Below, one piece after another: positions 37,619 to 46,146 of a stretch of DNA of 64,000 nucleotides. A program made the position numbers and the translations under genes. Source of the stretch: DAOVXM01 sp963746255 (GTDB lineage Bacteria > Chloroflexota > Anaerolineae > Anaerolineales > UBA4823); NCBI GenBank assembly GCA_963746255.1, contig CAVVAJ010000009.1, forward strand, positions 1,240,001-1,304,000, given 5' to 3'. The first letter of the stretch is position 1; each line of letters opens with the position of its first letter. The notes under the pieces were generated by a model. That model ran no database searches. It was not told the DNA's origin and was given only the letters and a program-made list of their open reading frames with translations.

Positions 37619-39787
37619 ATGTCCAGAAAAGAGATTGCGACCCTACTTTATGCCCTGTGTGCAATAGAAGGTGGGTGGGTATTCAGCACCTACTGGCAAG
37701 AGGCAGAACGCAACGTCCCAAGTGTGTTATTCGGTGTGCCACCATTACGGCTTGTCCTGCTGGTGGTTGTCGGCTCCATTAGTATTGGTTTCCTGGCCCT
37801 CGCCCTGCTTGAATGGCGCGCCAGAACCGACGCGCAATCACCCACTGTGTGGCTGCTTGCAAAGCGCAGATTAATACTCGCTGCTACCGTTCTACTTATA
37901 TTTAGCCTGCTCAGCGTGATGATATTTTCACTGTCACCGATGCGCTTCGAAAGACTGCACCAGTACGTGCTGCGCTTCCAAGTACTACTCTGGTGGGCGT
38001 TCCTGATCGGCTGCCAATTCATTGTCATGTCTCTGCTTCTCTATGGAAGAAGCTACTGGACGGAGACCTGGCAGGATATTTCGAACCACCCACGCACAAA
38101 GCAGCTAAAACAAGGTTTGTACTCACCCTACGCGGGTTGGGCTTTGTTAGGTCTCGCATTTCTTGCCGGGCTCAGCAAGGTGTGGTATGGGCGTTTTGTT
38201 GACGAGCATGACAATATCACGGTTGGATGGCTGCTGACAGAAGGCTATACCTTATACCGGGACATCTTCTCGCACCATTTCCCTTTCCCCTACTATTGGA
38301 GTGCGCTGGTTATCAGCTTTTTCGGCAACTCTTTCCCCGCCATCCGCGTCGCCCTCCTGACACTGCAGGTAGGTTTATTCGCAATAAGCATGAGGATCAC
38401 CCGTTTACATCTGGCGGTTGGCCTCACCGCGCTCTCCTGGAACCTGATCAACCAATTCCACCGCGGGCAGGAAGCCATTTATGCAACCTTTGAAGGCATA
38501 TTTACGACGACCGTATTTATCATCATCTTCTGGTCTTTGGTAACTAGAAACCGTTTGAGCAAACCTGCGCTGGTGCTGTTGGGAACCCTGATGGCATTGG
38601 CAATCCTCACTGATCCATTGATGGTCTATCCAATTGGGATCGCGCTGCTCGCCCTGTTTGTGGCGGGGTGGCAGGTGAACGACCAACAACCGGCACTGCG
38701 GAAGGCCCAATGGGCAGTTTTTATCCCTATCGGTATGATCATTCTTATCGGGGTTGTCTATGCCGGTTATCTAGCGCTATCCGGAACAGCGCAAGATTTT
38801 TACCAAAGTACGTTTTGGTTCAATAACGAGATCTACACCAAATATGTAGACGCCGAACCGCTGAGACTGGCGCGCATTGGTCAGAAGCTGCTCACTGGGT
38901 TGGATATCTCGGATGGCCGCTGGTATAGAGAATTGTCACCATTCATGGAGCTGGAGACCTACCGTTCTGTTAAGCTTGATAACGAGTATCAATATTCCGG
39001 TTGGATTTTCGCCAGTTTTTTGTCTCGCTTGTCTATCCTTGCCTGTATGTTGGGATTGATCTTCGACCGGAAATATTGGGGCGCAATTGCCTTGTATGCT
39101 TACTCAGCAGGTCTCATGGTGCGCGCAGACGGTGGTCTATACGCGATCGGCTTTACGATGCTAAGTCTATTCGCCGTGTTCTACCTGCTCACTGACCTCA
39201 GGCAGCCCAGCTGGCTGTTTGACAATAAAGATGAAGAGAATTCTACGAGAAAAACAGCTTGGCGGATTGGTAAGTTTCTGTGGTATGCACTGCTGCTTAT
39301 TATCGCTGCAATGCAGTTCTGGTCCGCTTTTCGAGGTGGCTTTTACCTTGCCAAAAATTGGAATACCATTATGAGCAAACGACACGTCACGCTGTATGAG
39401 AAGTTGGGGGATGATATACACAACTTGACCTGCGACCAGGTGAACGTTGAGCTATCTGTATTCCCAATCAACCCCATCGTTCACTTCGTCACCGAAATCC
39501 CTCCCGCGTCCAAATATGTTTTTATGTATCCATGGGTTGCTGAGATTGCCCAGGCCGAGCTGATCGCCGAACTGCGCGAACATCCTGCCGCAGTTGTCTG
39601 GATCAACACGGCTCGGAAAAGCGGGTCTCCTGATGGTGTGGCGGCTTACATGGCAGACACGATAAAATTCTTGGATGATGAATACTTCATCATCGGAGAC
39701 GACTTCTGGATGTCACCCGAACTCGCGGAGATATGTGAACCGAGCGAAGCTCAGATCCAAGAATTCCTGGGGGAAGGTACTGAATAA
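37619..39787 (+). CDS. Large polytopic membrane protein, GT-C glycosyltransferase-like
   Basis: 722 residues with about twelve hydrophobic helices and a soluble C-terminal domain (about 590-722). The loop FVDEHDNITVGWLLTEGYTLYR and SHHFPFPYYW (about 200-235) resembles the first lumenal loop of GT-C mannosyl- and arabinosyltransferases, with acidic residues suited to catalysis. No substrate can be assigned. The gene stands alone between the fumarase operon and the convergent ccm cluster. No Shine-Dalgarno sequence is visible near the ATG, although a TAATAT lies nine bases before it. Confidence 0.7.
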   Translation: MSRKEIATLLYALCAIEGGWVFSTYWQEAERNVPSVLFGVPPLRLVLLVVVGSISIGFLALALLEWRARTDAQSPTVWLLAKRRLILAATVLLIFSLLSVMIFSLSPMRFERLHQYVLRFQVLLWWAFLIGCQFIVMSLLLYGRSYWTETWQDISNHPRTKQLKQGLYSPYAGWALLGLAFLAGLSKVWYGRFVDEHDNITVGWLLTEGYTLYRDIFSHHFPFPYYWSALVISFFGNSFPAIRVALLTLQVGLFAISMRITRLHLAVGLTALSWNLINQFHRGQEAIYATFEGIFTTTVFIIIFWSLVTRNRLSKPALVLLGTLMALAILTDPLMVYPIGIALLALFVAGWQVNDQQPALRKAQWAVFIPIGMIILIGVVYAGYLALSGTAQDFYQSTFWFNNEIYTKYVDAEPLRLARIGQKLLTGLDISDGRWYRELSPFMELETYRSVKLDNEYQYSGWIFASFLSRLSILACMLGLIFDRKYWGAIALYAYSAGLMVRADGGLYAIGFTMLSLFAVFYLLTDLRQPSWLFDNKDEENSTRKTAWRIGKFLWYALLLIIAAMQFWSAFRGGFYLAKNWNTIMSKRHVTLYEKLGDDIHNLTCDQVNVELSVFPINPIVHFVTEIPPASKYVFMYPWVAEIAQAELIAELREHPAAVVWINTARKSGSPDGVAAYMADTIKFLDDEYFIIGDDFWMSPELAEICEPSEAQIQEFLGEGTE

Positions 39788-39870
39788 TTGAGGGTTTTTT
39801 TACCTACTTCTTCTCCAGCTAGGGAGAAGGATTGAGTATAAGTCCGATGATCACAGTGGAGGATTCCCCA

Positions 39871-40044
39871 CTACGATTCCGGATCCTGATCTTCCAACTC
39901 CTGGAGGACTTCCAGGTCTTGGAGAAGGTTTTTCTGCCTGACATACAGGCTGATGATATAGATCAAGATCATGCCGAATATCACCGCGTAGCCGGCGATC
40001 ATATAGGAAGTGGTGTTGGCTGGACCGTCTTGTAGGAAGAACAT
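39871..40044 (-). CDS. ccmD: CcmD-like small haem-exporter subunit
   Basis: 57 residues: a short polar N-terminus, one membrane helix (MIAGYAVIFGMILIYIISLY, about 15-34) and a charged helical tail (VRQKNLLQDLEVLQELEDQ). This is the build of CcmD, which releases the haem-loaded CcmE from CcmABC. GAGGAG lies eight bases before the ATG, and the gene starts 17 bases after ccmC ends, so it is the last gene of the ccm run. Sequence conservation in CcmD is low; position and topology carry the call. Confidence 0.75.
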   Translation of the reverse strand: MFFLQDGPANTTSYMIAGYAVIFGMILIYIISLYVRQKNLLQDLEVLQELEDQDPES

Positions 40045-40061
40045 CGCAATACTCCTCGTAT

Positions 40062-40760
40062 TTATCTCATCGCTATAAGTTTCAGCTGTTCCACTTTCTC
40101 AGCCAACTTACCCAAGCGCACCCGGTGCCACATCAAATCTGCGAACAGCACCGAGAAGATGAAAAGGCTGAAAAGGAAGGTCTGCAGCATCATTGGGGTC
40201 ATATCAAACGCGCCCTGCGCCGAGGGATCACTGCTGCCAATCACCACTGGGTGGATCGTGCGGAACAGCCGTGCGGAGAAGAAAGTCAGCGGTACGCTCA
40301 AAAAGCCGATAATCGCATAAACAGCTCCAAAACGTGCCCGGCGGTCGGGGTCATCGATACCCTGGCGCAGCAGGAGATAAGCGGCGTAGATCAACAGCAT
40401 GATTGTCGCGGTTGTCAGCCGTGGATCCCAAGTCCACCAGGTATTCCAGATCGGGCGGGCCCAGATCGCACCGGTGACGACGTTGATGAAGGCGAAAATG
40501 ATGCCGATCTCAACCGCTGCTACCCCGGCGATATCCCACTTTTGGTCGCCACTGCGCAGGTAGGCAATCCCGACAATCGCAGCAGCCAGGAAGCTGAGCA
40601 TGCCTACCCAACCAGCAGCCACATGGAAATAAAAAACGCGCTGCACATCCCCCATCACTGCCTCGGTTGGTGCGTAGTAGAAGACCATATAGATACCTAT
40701 GGCAAACAAAATTGCGGTGACGATATCAAGTATGGTCAGTAATTTTGGTTTTGGATCCAT
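40062..40760 (-). CDS. ccmC: Haem exporter membrane protein CcmC
   Basis: Presents haem to the chaperone CcmE on the outer face of the membrane. Six hydrophobic helices, the tryptophan-rich loop WARPIWNTWWTWDPRLT (about 125-141) and the flanking histidines (FHVAAGW before it, FRTIHPVV after it) that ligate haem in this family. 232 residues is standard. A GGAGGG site precedes the ATG. It lies 77 bases downstream of ccmB. Confidence 0.93.
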   Translation of the reverse strand: MDPKPKLLTILDIVTAILFAIGIYMVFYYAPTEAVMGDVQRVFYFHVAAGWVGMLSFLAAAIVGIAYLRSGDQKWDIAGVAAVEIGIIFAFINVVTGAIWARPIWNTWWTWDPRLTTATIMLLIYAAYLLLRQGIDDPDRRARFGAVYAIIGFLSVPLTFFSARLFRTIHPVVIGSSDPSAQGAFDMTPMMLQTFLFSLFIFSVLFADLMWHRVRLGKLAEKVEQLKLIAMR

Positions 40761-40837
40761 AGCAACCCTCCATTAGAATAATTATGGTGCCCCTCGTGTT
40801 TATACTACCATACCCATTTTCCAGCAACCGGGCAGAG

Positions 40838-41557
40838 CTACTCCTCAACAATATAATCAAACACCATAAAAGCTACAGCAGTGAAAATGACGTTGTAGAC
40901 AATCAGCAAGTTCAGCCAAGGCATGATCTCTGCGATCTCAATCCCCTGCAGGAAACCTGCGCTGGCTTTCACCGAGGCGATCATGACTGGGACGATGACC
41001 GGGAACAGCAGGATAGGGAGCAGGATGTCACGCGTGCGTGTCTGGATGGCCATGCTGGAGAGCAAAGTCCCGACAGCAACATAGCCGATCGAACCCAAGA
41101 GTATTACCAAGATCAAGCCGGGATTAAATAAGTTTATGTTGTACAAAATGCTGTAGATTGGCAGAACGATTATCTCTACAATTAGCATGAAAATCAAGTT
41201 GCTGATCGCTTTCCCAAAATATATTGCACTGCGGTCAACAGGTGCGAGGAGCAGTCCGTCTAGGCAGCCGCGATCTTTCTCCATCGCCATGGACCGGTTA
41301 AGGCCCAGCTGGCCTGCGAAGGCAAAAGTGACCCACAGGACACCTGCGGTAACAGTCGAGCGTGTCTTGGCATCTAGTTCAAGGGCGAAATTAAAGATCA
41401 AGATCACGAGCAAGGAAAAAACCAGCATGGCCGATAGCAGCTCCCGGCTGCGGAGTTCAGCCGCGATATCTTTCCAAACCACAGCCCACATCGCCCGCAG
41501 GAATCCGAAGCGGAGGCGGTGAGCAGATAGAGTGGGCGTTGTTGAAGTTTCTGCCAT
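40838..41557 (-). CDS. ccmB: Haem exporter ABC permease CcmB
   Basis: Permease partner of CcmA in the ATP-driven step that releases holo-CcmE. Six hydrophobic helices; family blocks WKDIAAELRSRELLSAMLVF, GQLGLNRSMAMEKDRGCLDG and LLLAPVDRSAIYFGKA. 239 residues, slightly longer than usual at the N-terminus. It is separated from ccmA by only two bases, so translation is probably coupled. Confidence 0.92.
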   Translation of the reverse strand: MAETSTTPTLSAHRLRFGFLRAMWAVVWKDIAAELRSRELLSAMLVFSLLVILIFNFALELDAKTRSTVTAGVLWVTFAFAGQLGLNRSMAMEKDRGCLDGLLLAPVDRSAIYFGKAISNLIFMLIVEIIVLPIYSILYNINLFNPGLILVILLGSIGYVAVGTLLSSMAIQTRTRDILLPILLFPVIVPVMIASVKASAGFLQGIEIAEIMPWLNLLIVYNVIFTAVAFMVFDYIVEE

Positions 41558-41559
41558 GG

Positions 41560-42345
41560 CTAGGATATTCTAATTGCTTGGCGGTAATAAGCCAGTAAAT
41601 CATCTGGGTTGATCGCACTGCTCTGAATCGATTGTGCGAAAACGCCCCGTGTAAGCACGTCAAAACGTGTGGCCAAATCTGCGGTTTTAGCAAGGTCATG
41701 CGAGGTCATAACTACGGTGCGTCCCAATGCGGCAACTTCTTTGAGCACATGATCGAGCATCTCGGCGGCATCCTGATCAAGACCGGTATGGGGTTCATCA
41801 AAAAGCATCACCTCGGGGTTGTGCAGTACCGCCCGGGCAATCGCCAAACGCTGCTGCATACCGCGCGAGAAAGTACGTACTAAATCACGCCGTCGAGCAC
41901 TCAAGCCCACCATCTCTAAGACCTCATCGATGCGCAGGTCCAGGCCCTCGATCAAGTACATCCGCCCGTAGAAGCGCAAATTCTCTTCTGCGGTGAGATC
42001 GCCATAGAGCAGCGGTTGGTGTGAAACCACCCCTAAACGGCGGCGTACAGCTGCTGCTTGTGATGGTAGGCGGTGGCCTGCGATGTGAACTTCTCCCATC
42101 GTCGGGCGCGACAGCGAGGCCAGAATACGTAGAAAGGTCGTCTTTCCAGCTCCATTGGGCCCTAGAATAGCGACAAACTCCCCCGGCATAACCTTGAAAT
42201 TCAAGCCTTTAAGGATGGTCTTCAGGCCGAAGCGCTTCACCAGCTTGTGGACATCAATCACCGGATGCAATTCAGTGCCTTTGCTAGCGGCGGAAAATTG
42301 GTGATCAATGATCCCGCTGCGGGTCATCTCAGGTGCTTCGCTCAT
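41560..42345 (-). CDS. ccmA: Haem exporter ATP-binding protein CcmA
   Basis: ABC ATPase of the CcmABCD complex. Walker A GPNGAGKTT (about 69-77), Q-loop, signature FSRGMQQRLAIARA (Ser-Arg-Gly-Met in place of LSGGQ, usual for CcmA-like ATPases), Walker B VMLFDEP and the H-loop TSHD. An N-terminal extension of about 30 residues precedes the core. The arrangement with ccmB and ccmC downstream makes the assignment firm. Confidence 0.92.
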   Translation of the reverse strand: MSEAPEMTRSGIIDHQFSAASKGTELHPVIDVHKLVKRFGLKTILKGLNFKVMPGEFVAILGPNGAGKTTFLRILASLSRPTMGEVHIAGHRLPSQAAAVRRRLGVVSHQPLLYGDLTAEENLRFYGRMYLIEGLDLRIDEVLEMVGLSARRRDLVRTFSRGMQQRLAIARAVLHNPEVMLFDEPHTGLDQDAAEMLDHVLKEVAALGRTVVMTSHDLAKTADLATRFDVLTRGVFAQSIQSSAINPDDLLAYYRQAIRIS

Positions 42346-42353
42346 TGCGGCGT

Positions 42354-44297
42354 CTATACCTCCATCACTTTGCGCAAGCGTTCCTTCAGGTCTGTTCGGC
42401 GCTTGATGTAAGCATCTTCAGGAAGCTCCCCTTCCTTATATAAATCGTCGAGGGCGATGATGGCATCCATTAGGGTTTCTGCGCTTTCGGTCTCGGCTGT
42501 ATCTCCCGCAACTGCGGTTGGCGGCTTATCATCTGCGGCGCGTTCTCCATTTGATATCCGGCTGCGCTGATACAGCCAAACCCCGGCGACAATTAAGGCA
42601 AATCCGAACGCAGCTAATCCGATGATCGCACTAGTGGTAGAACCACTGGACAGACTGAAACCACCCCCACCAGGTTTGCCGGATATAGCCAGCTCTAGAT
42701 TCTCACCAGCCGGCAGCATGGACCCATTATAGACCCGGTATTGGCTGCCCTGGACATCCCGCAAACCTTCATCTTGCAGATTGTCGCTTTTTATTTTGAC
42801 ATCTCCTTCAGGCATCAGAATAACAACCGCGTTGACCGGGTAATCTAATTCTTGAGATAAGTCGAATTTGCCATCGTAGGGAATATCAAAAGCATACAAA
42901 ACTTCATACGTACCAGCACCCGGACGAACCGCCACTGAATCACCAAACCCATCTTCTGTAACTATATAACGCTCACCAAGAATGCCATCCTGGAATTCCA
43001 GGTTTTGAGCACCATCGGGCACCCGAAACTTGACGGTAGGCTGGCCATCAGCAGACGCAACAAGAGTTTTGTCAGATATGTTCGACATGATATACAACTG
43101 GATCACCCGCAGTGTGTTTTCATCAACGAATTCGAAGAACAAATGCAGGCGGTCTACGTTGATGACGGAATCATCCGTGGTGGTTTCGTACACTTCGATG
43201 GGTAGCTCCAGGCTGAGTACATCAGGTTGTACGACTCCGATATCAGAACCATACATAGCTTCATTGTATTCAACGAGGGCCATAAATACTCTGCCAGCCG
43301 GCATATCAACTTCCTCAAAGAGGTAGCTGCCATCCCCGGCTAGCGTAGTTGTTTGCGTGATCACTTCCTGCATGTCATCAAAACCACGCAGTGTTACCTG
43401 CAATCCAGCCAGTACTTCGCCCCCCGAAGCGTTCGTCACCGTCCCAGCAATTGTGCCTTTAACCTCAGCTGGTTCGGTCATCTGGTCGGTATCGGCAGCC
43501 GTAGATTCAGGGGTATTGTCAGCTACAGCACTCTCTGTGGTTGGTGGAGGGGTGGGTAATTCTTCGGTTTGGGTTTCAGCAGGTAAAGAAAACGTCAACG
43601 ACCGCAGGTAACTTGCGATCTCCCAGCGTTCGCTTTCTGTTAATTGATCTCCGAAAGCGGGCATCGCCGGTGGGATTCCTTCGGCAGTGGCCTCAACTAG
43701 GTCTTGTGCTGACCTGCGTGCCATGAAGGCTTGATCAGTGAAATCTACCGGAGCTGCTGACTGCGATGGGCTATCTGCGCCTTTTCCATCCCCATTCTCG
43801 CCATGACAGCTGGCACAATTATCTTCATACAATGCCTGACCAGCCGCAATTTCATCGGCGGGTATGCCAAGCATAAATGAATATGCCACCACATCCCAAC
43901 GCTGGCGATCACTCAAACTGGTAAACGGCGGCATGAACCGCTCTAAGTTGCCGCGCGAGACCATATCATACCAATCTGCGGGTGCAGCCTGCCGCGCGTA
44001 CTCCGGATTACCTAATGGAGCAACCGGGTTTGGCAGTTCTGCTGCCCGAGGCCCGTCGCCTTGTCCGTTAACCCCGTGACATGGGGCACATTTTTCAGTA
44101 TAGAGTGATGCCCCATTGGCGGGACGAGGGGGTACCATGGGATACATCGGTCCGGAAGTAACTGCCGGTTGAGTTCGACCAGCTGGCATCTGCGCTTCAG
44201 AACCGGGAGGTGGTTTGATATCTTCCGCCAAAGAGAATGAACACGCGCTGAGGATGGTAAATACTAAAAAACTTAAGGGGATCAGGAATCGTCTCAT
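42354..44297 (-). CDS. Dihaem cytochrome c lipoprotein with membrane anchor
   Basis: Lipobox LSAC (Cys near 19), then two class I cytochrome c domains with CAPCHG (about 75) and CASCHG (about 162) and distal methionines in RFMPPF and AMPAFGDQ. A carboxypeptidase-regulatory-like beta sandwich (about 280-360) and a further beta-rich domain (about 370-540) follow. Then comes a membrane helix (about 557-577) and a cytoplasmic tail with an SHOCT-like helix pair (LDDLYKEGELPEDAYIKRR). It sits inside the ccm operon, eight bases before ccmA. It is likely an electron carrier or assembly-linked cytochrome; the domain mix is unfamiliar. Confidence 0.8.
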   Translation of the reverse strand: MRRFLIPLSFLVFTILSACSFSLAEDIKPPPGSEAQMPAGRTQPAVTSGPMYPMVPPRPANGASLYTEKCAPCHGVNGQGDGPRAAELPNPVAPLGNPEYARQAAPADWYDMVSRGNLERFMPPFTSLSDRQRWDVVAYSFMLGIPADEIAAGQALYEDNCASCHGENGDGKGADSPSQSAAPVDFTDQAFMARRSAQDLVEATAEGIPPAMPAFGDQLTESERWEIASYLRSLTFSLPAETQTEELPTPPPTTESAVADNTPESTAADTDQMTEPAEVKGTIAGTVTNASGGEVLAGLQVTLRGFDDMQEVITQTTTLAGDGSYLFEEVDMPAGRVFMALVEYNEAMYGSDIGVVQPDVLSLELPIEVYETTTDDSVINVDRLHLFFEFVDENTLRVIQLYIMSNISDKTLVASADGQPTVKFRVPDGAQNLEFQDGILGERYIVTEDGFGDSVAVRPGAGTYEVLYAFDIPYDGKFDLSQELDYPVNAVVILMPEGDVKIKSDNLQDEGLRDVQGSQYRVYNGSMLPAGENLELAISGKPGGGGFSLSSGSTTSAIIGLAAFGFALIVAGVWLYQRSRISNGERAADDKPPTAVAGDTAETESAETLMDAIIALDDLYKEGELPEDAYIKRRTDLKERLRKVMEV

Positions 44298-44375
44298 GGT
44301 GACAAATAAATTACTCGCAGAAATATATCCTTTCGGGAGCTATCTTTAGCAAAACCATCTGATGCAGTTTAGCCT

Positions 44376-44933
44376 TCATTGAGTCAGCAGCGAGCCACAT
44401 TTGGGACAAAAGCGATCGGATTTCTGCACTGGCCCGCCGCATTGCGGGCAAAAACCTCCTGCCTTTTCGTTGCGGGTTCTGCGGCGTACGGCGATCAGTG
44501 CTTCGAGATCATCGTCCGGAGCAGGGTTCACTGGGCTAACTGCACCCACGTTGCTAACGAGTTCAACGTCTGAGCTATCGGCTGGATAGCTGCCCGTTCT
44601 TCGCGCCGCGATTACGGCTTCAAGCATTCCTTCAGCATCATCAATGGATTGTCCAGCTTGCAGCTCATCAATTGCGCGCAGGACATCGGCGCCTTTTTGA
44701 ATTAACCTCCCTCGTTGGGCAGGGTATTCACCCTCGGGGATTTTCTTTAAACTGTTATCAAAATCCAGCTCGTGCAGCGCAGTAAGTATACGATCCCGTT
44801 CCGCCAACAACGCGGAGAGATCATGCTCGGTTTGGCTAACCGAAACCGATTGTTTTTCAAATAAGGGACGGCTGATAAATAGGGCAACCAATACCAGCAA
44901 TCCAAGGATCAGGAAAATTGAGCCGATATCCAT
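44376..44933 (-). CDS. CcmI-like protein with C-terminal zinc ribbon
   Basis: One N-terminal membrane helix (about 5-24) followed by a helical region, LSALLAERDRILTALHELDF and YPAQRGRLIQKGADVLRAID, which is the CcmI-type N-terminal pattern (CcmI chaperones apocytochrome c). Instead of TPR repeats, an acidic linker leads to a four-cysteine zinc ribbon, FCPQCGG...FCPKCGSL (about 162-181). Gene position between ccmG and the cytochrome lipoprotein supports a role in maturation. The ribbon would lie on the cytoplasmic or outer face depending on topology, which I cannot decide. Confidence 0.65.
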   Translation of the reverse strand: MDIGSIFLILGLLVLVALFISRPLFEKQSVSVSQTEHDLSALLAERDRILTALHELDFDNSLKKIPEGEYPAQRGRLIQKGADVLRAIDELQAGQSIDDAEGMLEAVIAARRTGSYPADSSDVELVSNVGAVSPVNPAPDDDLEALIAVRRRTRNEKAGGFCPQCGGPVQKSDRFCPKCGSLLTQ

Positions 44934-44964
44934 AATTCTCTACAATCTGCCAGCAAGCAGTCTA

Positions 44965-45543
44965 TCATTCTGCCAGCAAGGGTTCGATGGTCGCTTTGAT
45001 CTGGGCAAGCGAGCTAAATGGACCGATTTGTGCATAGCGCAGAATGCCATCCTTCCCGATGAAATATGTTTCCGGGACACCGCGGATGCGGAACGCCTGG
45101 GATATGCGGGTGCCCAGGTCAGGGCCATTGGGGTATGTGATGGCAAATTTCTCCAGGTAGGCTTGCGCTTCGGTCTCGGTGTCAACATAATCCACACCTA
45201 AGAAAACCACCTCACCCTGCGGTTCATAGTAACGCCAGGCTTCTTCGAGCTCAGCAGCTTCCTGCTCACAGGGTTTGCACCATGAAGCCCAGAAATTTAA
45301 CACTACGACTTTGCCTGTTAAAACATCGAGCTCGATGGTTTCTCCTTCAAACGTACTCAAGCTGAAATTAGGTACCTTATCACCAACAGTGACCGGACCT
45401 TGGCGCGAACGCTGTAAACCCAGGGCCAATAGAACCAATAGGGCAATTAATCCTGCCCAAACAATGATTCGCCCCCAGCGGGGGCGTCGGGAATCTTGGG
45501 GTTCTTCAGATGAAGTGCCGGTTTCAGGAATGTCTGTGGTCAT
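44965..45543 (-). CDS. ccmG: Membrane-anchored thioredoxin CcmG/ResA
   Basis: Reduces apocytochrome cysteines before haem attachment. One N-terminal membrane helix (about 26-44), then a thioredoxin fold with NFWASWCKPCEQEA (active-site CKPC, about 84-92) and the cis-proline region IRGVPETYFIGKDG. 192 residues is standard. It is followed by the CcmI-like gene and preceded by ccmH. Confidence 0.92.
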   Translation of the reverse strand: MTTDIPETGTSSEEPQDSRRPRWGRIIVWAGLIALLVLLALGLQRSRQGPVTVGDKVPNFSLSTFEGETIELDVLTGKVVVLNFWASWCKPCEQEAAELEEAWRYYEPQGEVVFLGVDYVDTETEAQAYLEKFAITYPNGPDLGTRISQAFRIRGVPETYFIGKDGILRYAQIGPFSSLAQIKATIEPLLAE

Positions 45544-45622
45544 AGTTATCTGCTTACTTTATCGCTGTTCGAGTCTGTCTACTACGAATCAATCTTAATG
45601 ATCAACGCTTGCAGCATAGATA

Positions 45623-46108
45623 TCATCGGTTTCGCAGCTGCTCCTCTAGACGGGCAGCGTACTGATCGGTATCTGCATCTGGTGTTTGTGGGTCTTGATC
45701 AAACTCCGGCACCGGGCGCTTCCAAGCTTGGAATGCGCGCAATAAGATGTACAATCCAGCCAATATCGCCAGCGGAGGGATAATATATACTAACCAATTG
45801 AGTCCGTGCGCCGGCGGCGTCGCAAGTACCCGATCGCCATACTGCTCCACAAAGTACATTTTTATCTGGTCTTCAGTCCAACCCTGGGTCAGTTTCTCGC
45901 GAATTAATTCTCGCCATTGCGCACAAGCCTGTGTACCGCATACATCGAGAGGGATGTTCTCACAGACCGGGCAGTAAAGCTGTTTGGCAATTGCATTCAC
46001 ATCATCATCGGTTGGAGTTCCCGGTAAATCCGATTGAGCAGCACCGGATGAGCTGAATACCAGTGCCAACACCAACATGACTAGTAATGCAACCAAATTC
46101 TTTTTCAT
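45623..46108 (-). CDS. ccmH: Cytochrome c maturation protein CcmH
   Basis: Thiol-disulfide partner of CcmG and CcmF. Signal peptide, then the redox motif LYCPVCENIPL (about 45-55) in place of LRCxxC, and the helical bundle REKLTQGWTEDQIKMYFVEQ and YGDRVLATPP. A membrane helix lies near 122-140 and a charged tail follows. Two further cysteines (DVCGTQAC) follow the active site. 161 residues. Confidence 0.9.
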   Translation of the reverse strand: MKKNLVALLVMLVLALVFSSSGAAQSDLPGTPTDDDVNAIAKQLYCPVCENIPLDVCGTQACAQWRELIREKLTQGWTEDQIKMYFVEQYGDRVLATPPAHGLNWLVYIIPPLAILAGLYILLRAFQAWKRPVPEFDQDPQTPDADTDQYAARLEEQLRNR

Positions 46109-46146
46109 AACTCACCCACCAACCTCAAGGCGTAAAAATCACCATC

